A stretch of DNA of 50,540 bases from Nitrospirales bacterium (GTDB lineage: Bacteria > Nitrospirota > Nitrospiria > Nitrospirales > UBA8639): positions 1 through 50,540 of the forward strand of contig WHTE01000006.1 in assembly GCA_009377845.1 (NCBI GenBank). Reading direction: 5' to 3'. Each line of letters begins with the position of its first letter. Position 1 is the stretch's first letter. Of this stretch, positions 32,146 through 39,317 are shown one piece after another. The notes under the pieces were generated by a model. That model made no database searches, was not told the origin of the DNA, and worked only from the letters and a program-made list of their open reading frames with translations. Made by a program: the position numbers and the translations under genes.

Positions 32146-32326
32146 CCCGGATTCTGCAGTTGGAAAAATGGATTTGAGCACGATGACGTTATCGCTGGCT
32201 GAGTGACTTTGTGTCCACATGTTGAGCAGTGTCAACTGCGGCGCAGTTGAACGTCCTGCAACATCTTGGTTTTCAATACTTTTTTGGAGTTTTTAAAATT
32301 CGGTAAAAACTCAACTGCGCAATTCA
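32146..32326. mobile_element. Small MITE-like insertion with 7-bp target duplication
   Basis: 181 bases interrupt the orfA remnant. Direct repeats GGCTGAA flank it at 32139-32145 and 32327-32333, and the orfA frame resumes exactly across one copy. The ends form an imperfect inverted repeat: GGATTCTGCAGTTG at 32149-32162 against the complement of CAACTGCGCAATTC at 32312-32325 (11 of 14 match). It has no coding capacity, so it is a MITE-like element or an internally deleted IS. The parent IS is not identified. Confidence 0.6.
32232..32320. repeat. Nested inverted repeats (TCAACTGCG motif, three copies)
   Basis: TCAACTGCG at 32232-32240 forms a 9-bp-arm palindrome with CGCAGTTGA at 32242-32250, and GCGCAGTTGA (32241-32250) is a perfect 10-bp inverted repeat with TCAACTGCGC at 32311-32320. 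All lie inside the 181-bp insertion. They may be remnants of a second, roughly 80-bp element or repeated transposase binding sites. Confidence 0.55.
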
Positions 32327-32527
32327 GGCTGAATCCGCCAGCACGGCTTTTCCCTCATGACGAACGCGATTCCGCCACTGGTACAGCGTCTGCGCTGAGA
32401 CTCCCGTTTCTCGGCTTACCTCCGTCACTGACTTCGCATGCGGCGCCATCATCTTGCGCGCACAGCCTGTTCTCTGAAATCTTCACTGTACGGTCGCATG
32501 CCGCCCTCATTTTCCACCCCTCATTTG

Positions 32528-32541
32528 GTTGACTGGTCAAC
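32528..32541. repeat. Short palindrome between the two transposase remnants
   Basis: GTTGACTGGTCAAC is a perfect inverted repeat with 6-bp arms. It lies between the end of the rve-type remnant and the start of the orfA remnant, possibly near an IS end. Function unknown. Confidence 0.35.
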
Positions 32542-32559
32542 ATAACAGACACGACAACT

Positions 32560-33051
32560 ACCCTGACATAGGGGGTTTCCCGCCGCGCAGGCTCTACCAA
32601 TGTGAACCCGAAATGTCTGCCAGCCGCTCAAAACGGAGATCGCAAAGACCAAGAGCGCGCGCTCCTCCATCAACTTCTTGGTGGCAGTGCCGGAAATCGT
32701 GCCATGCCGCGCATCCACTTCGGTCAGCAGTGTCACATCGGTGGCTGTGAACTGCGGCTAAAGCGATGTTTGGGGGCGCTTGGTCTTTTACGATACCTTC
32801 CCGGCTTTGTAGTACTGTCGCACCAATCGGGTGACCTGCTGGCGTGACAATCCAGTCATGCGCTCTAGGTAGCGCCGCAACACGCCCTTGTCGGTTCGCT
32901 CGTGCCGGGCATACCCATGCCGCTTGAGCACTCGCTCGATCAACCCATATCGCCCCTCCTTGGCTACGCGGAATGTCACTTCCGTTCTTTCATCCAGAAA
33001 CGCTTTGACCTGCGCCACAGTTTGCAGCTTTGCTTCGTCCATGTCGATCAC
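32560..33051 (-). pseudogene. rve-type integrase/transposase, 5' remnant with frameshifts
   Basis: The minus frame from 33051 reads M-I-D-M-D-E-A-K-L-Q-T-V-A-Q-V-K-A-F-L, then R-Y-G-L-I-E-R-V-L-K-R-H-G-Y and G-L-S-R-Q-Q-V-T-R-L-V-R-Q-Y-Y, and stops at 32788. After a frame change it continues T-D-V-T-L-L-T-E-V-D-A-R-H-G-T-I-S-G-T-A-T, then, in yet another frame, R-F-E-R-L-A-D-I-S-G-S-H. This matches the N-terminal half of DDE transposases with an integrase core, but the catalytic domain is absent. Dead element; boundaries approximate. Confidence 0.7.
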
Positions 33052-33151
33052 CAGCCTCGTGACCGATTCAGAACTTCAGCCGTTCAGACTCATTCCCTGT
33101 AGGAAATACAGGACATCTTCAGACTCATTTTGTATTGGAAGAGGCTTTTTA

Positions 33152-33180
33152 TTTACTTGCCCTGGACCCTGTGCTATTCT
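33152..33180 (+). promoter_or_regulatory. Candidate promoter for the lpt-rpoN cluster
   Basis: TTTACT (33152-33157), 17-base spacer and TATTCT (33175-33180), preceded by TG one base upstream of the -10 (extended -10). Transcription would start near 33187, 48 bases before lptC, immediately upstream of the hairpins at 33189-33219. Confidence 0.5.
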
Positions 33181-33188
33181 TTTTTAAT

Positions 33189-33219
33189 GGGTTCTTAACC
33201 CTAAGGGGAGGGTTTTTTT
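33189..33219 (+). terminator. Attenuator-like hairpin pair in the lptC leader
   Basis: AACCCT (33197-33202) pairs with AGGGTT (33209-33214), followed by a U run to 33219, which looks like a small intrinsic terminator. The same AACCC can instead pair with GGGTT at 33189-33193 (triloop CTT). The two hairpins are mutually exclusive. Located between the candidate promoter and lptC. Confidence 0.45.
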
Positions 33220-33234
33220 ACTGAGCAAAGCCCA

Positions 33235-33813
33235 ATGCAATTTTATGGTATCAGGAGTCTTTTAACACTGACTGTTTTGGGTCTGGCAGTGTTTATTGGG
33301 CATCGTGTCGTGACTCACATGCAAATACGAAGCCAGGAAATAACTTCGGTGACATTAGATGAGCAGCAGGGAGCTGATGCCTGGATTCAAGGATTTTCCT
33401 ATCGCCAAACACAATCTGGCGCCACCAAATGGGTCGTGAACGCTCATCAGGCCAAGGTATTTGACAAAGAACACGTTGCCAAATTGCAGACGGTTCAAGT
33501 GCGGCTGTTCGACGAAACCTTTCAAAAAGAGCAATTGCTGATTACATCTGAGGAAGGCGTGATGAATACTTCCAATAATGATTTTGAGTTAGTAAGCAAA
33601 AACGAGAAAACAGTGATGACATTTGAGTCTGGTTATCAAGTCTTTTCGGACAGATTCTCATGGAGCGAAAAAACACGACAAATACACACTGCGGATCCAG
33701 TGACTATCCAAGGCGATGGTTTGGTCATCACCGGAACAGGTTTAGCGGGAGACGTGGATAAGAAAGAATTTCGTTTGCTCAAGAATGTTCGTGCGGAGGT
33801 GTCGTCGCCATAA
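33235..33813 (+). CDS. lptC: LPS export protein LptC
   Basis: 192 residues. One N-terminal membrane anchor (about 8-24), then a periplasmic beta-jellyroll domain with the pattern I-Q-G-F-S-Y-R-Q-T and later L-I-T-S-E-E-G-V-M-N-T-S-N-N-D-F-E-L. LptC passes lipopolysaccharide from LptBFG to LptA. The sequence is only loosely conserved; assignment rests on topology, length and the lptC-lptA-lptB-rpoN order. Confidence 0.85.
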   Translation: MQFYGIRSLLTLTVLGLAVFIGHRVVTHMQIRSQEITSVTLDEQQGADAWIQGFSYRQTQSGATKWVVNAHQAKVFDKEHVAKLQTVQVRLFDETFQKEQLLITSEEGVMNTSNNDFELVSKNEKTVMTFESGYQVFSDRFSWSEKTRQIHTADPVTIQGDGLVITGTGLAGDVDKKEFRLLKNVRAEVSSP

Positions 33814-34337
33814 GAGTAGCGCCGCTGTTCCCACTTGTTTGGTGCGTGGTTGCCGTGGTCTTCGTTCTATTCCCAATTTCAGGATGGGGAGAAGGACAGA
33901 AAACAACTACTGTGATTACTTCAAATACGATGACGGCCAGTGACGAGAAAAATCAAGCCATTTTTCAAGGTGCGGTCAAGATGGTCCAAGGAGAATTGGT
34001 GGTTCATTCTGATGTCATGATTGTGTATTTCAAAGAAAAAGCCCCTTCAGGGGCTTCTTCAAATCCTGCCTCAGGGGCCAATTCCGAATCCGGGAAAGAA
34101 ATCAGTTATATCGAAGCGAAAGGTCGGGTCAGAATAGAAAAAGGGGAGAGTCGAGCTACCAGTCAACATGCTTTGTATAACAAAGCCGAGGAAAAGATTA
34201 TCTTGACAGGAACTCCCGTGGCCTGGCAAACAGGGACACGGATTAGTGGTCCTAAAATGACTATGTTTTTAAAAGAAAACCGGAGTGTCGTGGAAGGTGG
34301 AACCCGCGTAGTAATCGAAGGGTCTGAGCAGAATTAG
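33810..34337 (+). CDS. lptA: LPS export protein LptA (periplasmic bridge), probable AUA start
   Basis: The LptA/OstA domain is clear: T-V-I-T-S-N-T-M-T-A-S-D, A-I-F-Q-G-A-V-K-M-V-Q-G-E-L-V-V-H-S-D and Y-I-E-A-K-G-R-V-R-I. The first standard in-frame start is GTG 33846 (163 residues), giving a signal peptide without a positive N-terminus. Frame and signal peptide extend back to ATA 33810 (I-R-V-A-P-L-F-P-L-V), nine bases... behind GGAGG at 33795-33799 and overlapping the lptC TAA. An ancestral ATGA overlap changed to ATAA would explain this. 175 residues from 33810. Confidence 0.8.
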   Translation: MRVAPLFPLVWCVVAVVFVLFPISGWGEGQKTTTVITSNTMTASDEKNQAIFQGAVKMVQGELVVHSDVMIVYFKEKAPSGASSNPASGANSESGKEISYIEAKGRVRIEKGESRATSQHALYNKAEEKIILTGTPVAWQTGTRISGPKMTMFLKENRSVVEGGTRVVIEGSEQN

Positions 34338-34470
34338 TGCTGGACCGTGGAAAGTTGACTTCGCTTGGTGCTTCAATCGAAAGCGTATCTTATTATATTG
34401 TGGGACGAGATGAATAGTTTAAGCAACAATGTCTTGTTTCCAAGTTGAGATGTCTGACGGTTTTGTCACT

Positions 34471-34487
34471 ACTGGAGTAGCTCCAGT
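34471..34487 (+). other. Hairpin in the lptA-lptB gap
   Basis: ACTGGAG and CTCCAGT form a perfect 7-bp stem around TAG, followed by TTCCCC rather than a U run. The 194-base gap between lptA and lptB is otherwise featureless. It could be an mRNA processing or protein-binding site; not a convincing terminator. Confidence 0.4.
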
Positions 34488-34531
34488 TTCCCCAAAGATC
34501 TATAACAGCATGGTTGAATCAAGAACTTTCT

Positions 34532-35288
34532 ATGGCTGAAGAACGGGCTGCTCAATCTCTTCATAGAATCTCTGCGAAGGATCTGAAAAAGAGCTACAAG
34601 GGTCGTCAAGTAGTCAGAGGCGTCAGTTTGGAATTATTGGGGGGGGGAAGTTGTAGGGCTTCTCGGCCCTAATGGCGCTGGCAAGACCACTATATTTGAT
34701 ATGGTGGTGGGGCTATGTCAACCTGACCAAGGAAAAATATTTCTCAATAAGGATGAGATTACCAACCTGCCGATGTACAGGCGGGCTAGACGGGGAATTG
34801 GATATTTACCTCAAGAAGCCTCAATTTTTCGGCGGCTTTCCGTTGAAGATAATGTGTTGGCTGTCTTAGAAACTCTCGATCTACCCACGGCTGGACGAAA
34901 AGCCAGATTAGATGAATTGTTGGAGGAATTGAATCTGAGTCGGCTTCGTACGCATGGTTCTTATACCCTATCAGGTGGAGAGCGTCGACGATTGGAGATT
35001 ACTCGGGCGTTAGCCACGAACCCGAAATTTTTACTCCTAGATGAGCCTTTTGCCGGGATTGACCCGATCGCAGTGGGGGATATTCAAGATATTTTGACCA
35101 GTTTAAAAAAGAAAGATATTGGAATCCTGATTACAGACCACAATGTTCAAGACACTCTTTCCATTACCGACCGAGCCTATATAATAAGTGAAGGAACGAT
35201 CTTAGAAAGTGGCCCACCGGACGTCATTGTGAATAGTCCAAAAGCCAAGGCCGTGTATCTGGGTGAGCGCTTCAAGATGTCGCAATAA
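34532..35288 (+). pseudogene. lptB: LPS export ATPase LptB, frameshifted at a nine-G run
   Basis: From ATG 34532 the frame reads M-A-E-E-R-A-A-Q-S-L-H-R-I-S-A-K-D-L-K-K-S-Y-K and V-S-L-E-L-L-G-G, then goes out of frame in the G run 34639-34647. With eight Gs it would continue [15 protein letters not shown] into a normal LptB of 251 residues: Walker A at 34665-34688, signature L-S-G-G-E-R-R-R, Walker [14 protein letters not shown]-loop T-D-H-N-V. No alternative start serves the second frame before the Walker A. LptB is essential in LPS-making bacteria, so sequencing error or slippage are the main explanations. Confidence 0.85.
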
Positions 35289-35308
35289 AGAGGAATCAGG
35301 TTTCTGAA

Positions 35309-36826
35309 ATGGATCTTCGGTTAGACCTTCGCCTATCTCAAAAGCTGGTGATGACCCCCCAGCTGCAACAAGCCATTAAGTTGTTGCAACTCTCGCGATT
35401 AGAACTTCAGCAAGTGTTAGCTCAACACTTAGTGGAAAATCCACTTTTAGAAGATCTGGCTCTCGAAACACAGGATGAAGAAGCCACGGTAGGGGAAGAA
35501 AACCCGGATCGTGGGAAGGAGCCTGAGGTCGAGGGTGAGACTTCAGGTGACGCGGCAGATCTTCAACCCGCCGTCAAGGAAAGCGAGCCGTTGTCCTCAG
35601 AAGAGTGGGACAATATTTTTGGGAATGATTGGCGGCCTTCTCAGCGAGATGAAGCCTCCTCGGGAGATGAAGAATTTCCCTCGTATGAACAAACGCTCAC
35701 CAAGCCGACTTCTCTTGAGGAATATTTAGAGTGGCAACTCCGGCTCTCCTCCCTCGAAGGAGATGATCGAGACATCGGGAGAATGATCATCGGGAATTTG
35801 GATGAAGATGGGTATTTGCGCGTGCCTCTGCCGGAACTGGCCGAAGACGCCAAATGTTCTGTTGAACATGTTGAAAAGGTATTGCGTCAGATTCAGCAGT
35901 TTGATCCACCAGGGGTTGCGGCTCAGGATTTAGCGGAATGTTTATTGATCCAGCTGGAACATCTTCAACATGATGAGTCCGGCTTAACCAATCATCTACA
36001 GGCCGCAGTACCCATGAGTGTAGTGGCCGCTATCCTGAAGGATCATTTAGTTGATCTTCAGAAAAAACGGTATCAGTCTGTGGCCAAAACATTGGGGGTG
36101 ACTCTGGATGAAGTCTATGAGGCTGTTCGAGTCATAGAGAGCCTAGAACCAAAGCCTGGCCGTCCTTACTTTTCGGATAGTAACTCGATCATTATTCCGG
36201 ATGTCTACGTGGTGAAATACGAAGGAGAATGGGTAGTCCTGCTTAATGATGATGGTTTACCGCGATTGAGAATAAGTCCCTATTATCGGCGCCTCCTTTC
36301 CCATTCCGGAGAAGATTCAGGGAATACTAAAACCTATCTAGAGGAAAAGTTAAAGGGGGCACAATGGATTATTCGCAGTATTGATCAGCGGAACAAGACG
36401 ATCGTGAAAGTTGTCAAAAGCCTGGTGAAGTTTCAAGAAGCTTTTTTGGAAAAAGGCATTCAATATCTTCGGCCATTAGTCTTGAAGCAGGTGGCCGAGG
36501 ATGTGGGTATGCATGAGTCCACAATTAGCCGGGTGACGACCAATAAATATTTGCATTGCCCGCAAGGGATATTAGAACTTAAATTCTTTTTTAATGCAGG
36601 GATTCAGCGGGCTGACAATCGAGGGGAGGATATGTCCTCCGTGACAGTTCGGGAGATGATTCGGGAGATGGTGGCGCAAGAGGATGCGGCCAATCCCTTA
36701 AAAGATCAGGAGATCGTCTCCAGACTTCGCAATAAAAATATCTTGATTGCCCGTCGAACCGTGGCCAAGTATCGTGCTGAATTGCATATTGCCTCTGCCA
36801 GCCAACGGAAACGAATTCCCACATAA
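35309..36826 (+). CDS. rpoN: RNA polymerase sigma-54 factor
   Basis: 505 residues. Region I (1-50) is Gln/Leu rich, with L-V-M-T-P-Q-L-Q-Q-A-I-K-L-L-Q-L; region II (about 60-130) is acidic; the core-binding region and a helix-turn-helix follow (H-E-S-T-I-S-R-V-T-T-N-K-Y). The RpoN box A-R-R-T-V-A-K-Y-R is at 481-489. Sigma-54 directs RNA polymerase to -24/-12 promoters with AAA+ activators. It follows lptB by 20 bases, as in many bacteria; the usual hpf gene after rpoN is absent. Confidence 0.96.
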   Translation: MDLRLDLRLSQKLVMTPQLQQAIKLLQLSRLELQQVLAQHLVENPLLEDLALETQDEEATVGEENPDRGKEPEVEGETSGDAADLQPAVKESEPLSSEEWDNIFGNDWRPSQRDEASSGDEEFPSYEQTLTKPTSLEEYLEWQLRLSSLEGDDRDIGRMIIGNLDEDGYLRVPLPELAEDAKCSVEHVEKVLRQIQQFDPPGVAAQDLAECLLIQLEHLQHDESGLTNHLQAAVPMSVVAAILKDHLVDLQKKRYQSVAKTLGVTLDEVYEAVRVIESLEPKPGRPYFSDSNSIIIPDVYVVKYEGEWVVLLNDDGLPRLRISPYYRRLLSHSGEDSGNTKTYLEEKLKGAQWIIRSIDQRNKTIVKVVKSLVKFQEAFLEKGIQYLRPLVLKQVAEDVGMHESTISRVTTNKYLHCPQGILELKFFFNAGIQRADNRGEDMSSVTVREMIREMVAQEDAANPLKDQEIVSRLRNKNILIARRTVAKYRAELHIASASQRKRIPT

Positions 36827-36841
36827 CCCTCTGTATGTGGG

Positions 36842-36858
36842 CTCCAGGTTGCCTGGAG
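36842..36858 (+). other. Hairpin in the rpoN-rapZ gap
   Basis: CTCCAGG and CCTGGAG form a perfect 7-bp stem with triloop TTG, 16 bases after the rpoN stop. No U run follows, so termination is doubtful; it may protect an mRNA end. Confidence 0.4.
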
Positions 36859-36973
36859 TGCTCATAACATTGTCGTTAACATCAGATGCGCCTTTCATCA
36901 TTGGGTTACTGATTCCTGTTTATCTGGTTGAATGGCGAGTATGTAAATTCGCGACGGTTGTGGGAGTGCTGTT

Positions 36974-37891
36974 ATGTCGATTGAGTCTCCTCAAGTCTCT
37001 CTGAAAAACGATCCATCGCCTCTTCGGCTGATGATGGTGACGGGGACATCGGGGTCTGGAAAGACTCAAGCTTTGAAATGTTTAGAAGATTTAGGGTTTT
37101 TTTGTGTGGATAATCTTCCGCCGGCCTTATTTCAAAAATTCACAGAACTGTGTATTCAACCTGACAAAGATGTGAAGAAGGTGGCCCTGGGAATTGATAT
37201 TCGCGAACGGGCGTTTTTTGAAGATTTGTTGAGTAATCTAGAAGCCTTGCAAAATGATGGATGTCAAGTTGAACTGCTCTTTTTAGAGGCACAGGATGAT
37301 GTGTTAGTCAGGCGCTTTTCCGAATCGCGTCGGCCGCACCCCTTACTCCCGCAACGGCCGATTATTGAGGGAATTCAATTAGAGCGTGAACGGTTGCAAA
37401 GTCTTCGAGCCAGAGCCCATCGAGTGTTGGATACGTCTGAATTCTCTGTCCACGACCTCAAGGCATGGATTATTAAACATTATCGGGACCCGGGTGAAGG
37501 GCAAGCTCTGAAAATTAGTCTCATGAGTTTTGGGTATAAATTCGGGGTGCCCTTCGATGTGGATCTAGTATTTGATGTTCGATTTCTTCGTAATCCTCAT
37601 TTTGTACCCGACCTTCAGCCGTTAACGGGGGAACACGCCGATATTCAACGATTTGTCCTAGACACGAGGGAGGCCAAAGTCTTTCTCGATCATATGAGTG
37701 AATTATTCGCCTTTTTGTTGCCATTGTTCGAAAGGGAACAACGGAGTTATGTCACCATTGCCTTCGGATGTACGGGAGGACGTCATCGTTCTGTGTCAAT
37801 AGCTCTGCGCATGAAAGATATTTTGAAAACATTAGGTTATGACGTCACGATTCAACATCGAGAAATAACTCACGAGGGTGTTTCCCGCTAA
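36974..37891 (+). CDS. rapZ: RNase adapter protein RapZ
   Basis: 305 residues. Walker A G-T-S-G-S-G-K-T at 24-31 is followed by D-L-G-F-F-C-V-D-N-L-P-P; the central R-R-P-H-P-L segment and the C-terminal F-G-C-T-G-G-R-H-R-S-V are typical. RapZ binds nucleotides and, in enteric bacteria, amino-sugar metabolites and small RNAs for RNase E. Those targets may not exist here. Conserved neighbour of rpoN. Confidence 0.94.
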   Translation: MSIESPQVSLKNDPSPLRLMMVTGTSGSGKTQALKCLEDLGFFCVDNLPPALFQKFTELCIQPDKDVKKVALGIDIRERAFFEDLLSNLEALQNDGCQVELLFLEAQDDVLVRRFSESRRPHPLLPQRPIIEGIQLERERLQSLRARAHRVLDTSEFSVHDLKAWIIKHYRDPGEGQALKISLMSFGYKFGVPFDVDLVFDVRFLRNPHFVPDLQPLTGEHADIQRFVLDTREAKVFLDHMSELFAFLLPLFEREQRSYVTIAFGCTGGRHRSVSIALRMKDILKTLGYDVTIQHREITHEGVSR

Positions 37892-37897
37892 TTTGCC

Positions 37898-37916
37898 ATT
37901 CCTCCTTCGGTGGAAT
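37898..37916 (+). terminator. Possible terminator after rapZ
   Basis: ATTCC (37898-37902) pairs with GGAAT (37912-37916) around a loop that contains TTCG, followed by TCTTTA. Short stem and weak U run; a low-confidence candidate at the end of the lpt-rpoN-rapZ group. Confidence 0.3.
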
Positions 37917-38008
37917 TCTTTAGCCAGAGTGATTCCCAACGTTCCCCAATTTGCTGCTTCTTAAGTTCGTTCTCGCTTGTCGTTGCCGATTTCCCCGTAG
38001 ATTTTTAT

Positions 38009-38037
38009 TTGACAACCTCACTAAGCCTTATTGATAT
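38009..38037 (+). promoter_or_regulatory. Candidate sigma70 promoter upstream of pilM
   Basis: A perfect TTGACA (38009-38014), 17-base spacer and a poor -10 TGATAT (38032-38037). It would leave a leader of about 200 bases before pilM. Confidence 0.35.
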
Positions 38038-38246
38038 TCGGAGTATTCCCCAAGGGAAGGGAAATAGGGTTGGGGGTTACCCAGCGTTCTAGAATATGAG
38101 GAATGCGGAAAAGGTTTAACAAAATAAAATATCTAGGTAAAAACACGGCATCATATTGAGGAATGGCCTTCAAGAGTAGAATCCGGCTACAACGTAAACT
38201 GAGGATTATGGGACACCTGGCGATCGATTTTTGACCGATAAAAAAG

Positions 38247-39317
38247 ATGGTAATGACCTGGAAAGGAATAGCCACAAGGGCCGGTGGTTTTTTGTGGAAA
38301 AGCCGGGATGCCACAGGCGTGGATGTGGGGTCTCGCTTCATGAAGTCGGTAATGTTGCAGGGGGGACGGTCATGCCCAACATTAAAAGGTTTTGCGATTG
38401 GAACAGTTGACCCAAGACCTCATCACGATTCTCAATCTGATCTCGAAAAAGGCAGAGCCATCGCCCAAGTTCTTCGAGATCAGTTGACCCCTCCCCCTCA
38501 TACTGTGGGAATTTCGGCATCGGGTCCACAGGTATTGTTAAAGATTCTTACGCTTCCTGTCATGACGGAAAAGGATCTTCGAGAACATTTAGCTCTAGAA
38601 CTTGACCGGTATATTCCCCTCGATGTTCAGCATGTGGTGTGGGACGTGTATCGCCACAAAGTCCCTGTTTTTTTTAAAGATGGAAAGCAGGACCATTTTC
38701 TGGTTGTGGCGAAAAAAGATTTCATTGAAGATCGAATTCGACACTTTGAACATCAAGGGGTGAAAGTCCGCTTTGTCGATGTGGATACTTTTGCGCTGGT
38801 GAATATGGTTGCCTACAACTATGGCGACGAGGGAGCGTGGCTGATCGTTCACCTCGGGCCGACCGGTATCCTCTTGGTGATCATGGAAGAAGGCGAACCG
38901 GTACACATTCGCCAAGTATCCTACGAGGCCGAGTGGTATGGAGATCTGCTGGACCGGGTGCTATTGACGCATGAAACGTCTGATGAAGGCTATAAATTGG
39001 GAGCCTCGGAAACCTTACTCCTGGAGCAATTTTTCAAAGAGACGACCGACCAGATCATTGAAACCTTAACGTATTTTTCAGATATGTCTGAAAAGGCAGT
39101 GATGCCGGGCGTCCTCCTGTCAGGAGGGTATTCCGGGGTTGAGGGACTTCCAGCAAGATTAGCTGATTCGTTGAAAATGCCCGTAAGCCTGGTTGATCCC
39201 TTTAAAGAGATAGCGGTTCCTCCGGCAATTCAACAGGATTTCCGATTTCAAAAGGCATCGCCTTTATTAGGTGTTGCCGTTGGAGTGGCATTGCGTGGTG
39301 TGGCTCACCATGATTGA
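38247..39317 (+). CDS. pilM: Type IV pilus assembly protein PilM
   Basis: 356 residues. Actin-like ATPase fold: G-V-D-V-G-S-R-F-M-K-S-V near residues 24-35, Y-I-P-L-D in the first domain, and L-S-G-G-Y-S-G-V-E-G-L near the end. PilM is cytoplasmic and binds the N-terminal tail of PilN to build the inner-membrane alignment complex. ATG 38253 is an alternative start; neither has a strong ribosome binding site. Overlaps pilN by eight bases. Confidence 0.9.
   Translation: MVMTWKGIATRAGGFLWKSRDATGVDVGSRFMKSVMLQGGRSCPTLKGFAIGTVDPRPHHDSQSDLEKGRAIAQVLRDQLTPPPHTVGISASGPQVLLKILTLPVMTEKDLREHLALELDRYIPLDVQHVVWDVYRHKVPVFFKDGKQDHFLVVAKKDFIEDRIRHFEHQGVKVRFVDVDTFALVNMVAYNYGDEGAWLIVHLGPTGILLVIMEEGEPVHIRQVSYEAEWYGDLLDRVLLTHETSDEGYKLGASETLLLEQFFKETTDQIIETLTYFSDMSEKAVMPGVLLSGGYSGVEGLPARLADSLKMPVSLVDPFKEIAVPPAIQQDFRFQKASPLLGVAVGVALRGVAHHD

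Larger units (their letters stand above)
32013..32499 (-). pseudogene. IS3-type transposase orfA remnant, frameshifted and split
   Basis: Reading down the minus strand from ATG 32499: M-R-P-Y-S-E-D-F-R-E-Q-A-V-R, a frameshift, then K-S-V-T-E-V-S-R-E-T-G-V-S-A-Q-T-L-Y-Q-W-R, a helix-turn-helix typical of IS3-group orfA. The frame is broken after E-G-K-A-V-L-A-D-S-A by an insertion (32146-32326) and resumes with N-P-E-H-G-S-R-A-N-K-L-P-V-V-I-E-T-A, then L-N-E-T-E-L-A-E-Y-S-R-R-N-G-L-Y-V-E-Q, ending at a stop at 32013. No orfB follows. Clearly non-functional. Family assignment rests on motif memory. Confidence 0.7.
31716..33151. other. Gene-free interval with mobile-element debris
   Basis: Between rplQ and the lptC promoter no intact gene is visible on either strand. 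The minus strand holds two broken transposase genes and one small inverted-repeat element, listed separately. A start-less open stretch of 49 codons including the stop (31797-31943, minus; contains T-E-Y-E-E-F-L-T-N-L-T-E-S-E-L-G-Q) continues the frame of the orfA remnant after two stops; it is not recognised. Confidence 0.7.
37892..38246. other. Intergenic region between rapZ and pilM
   Basis: 355 bases with no credible ORF. It holds a weak terminator candidate at its start and a promoter candidate at 38009-38037. I saw no sigma-54 -24/-12 motif upstream of pilM and no repeats. Confidence 0.55.

Noticed and set aside
33158-33175. Possible sigma-54 promoter TGGACCCTGTGCT before lptC
   Set aside because: The distance between GG and GC is too short for the -24/-12 spacing.
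34357-34400. TTGACT followed by an AT-rich stretch upstream of lptB as a promoter
   Set aside because: No acceptable -10 at 16-18 bases; the AT-rich TATTATAT lies about 30 bases away.
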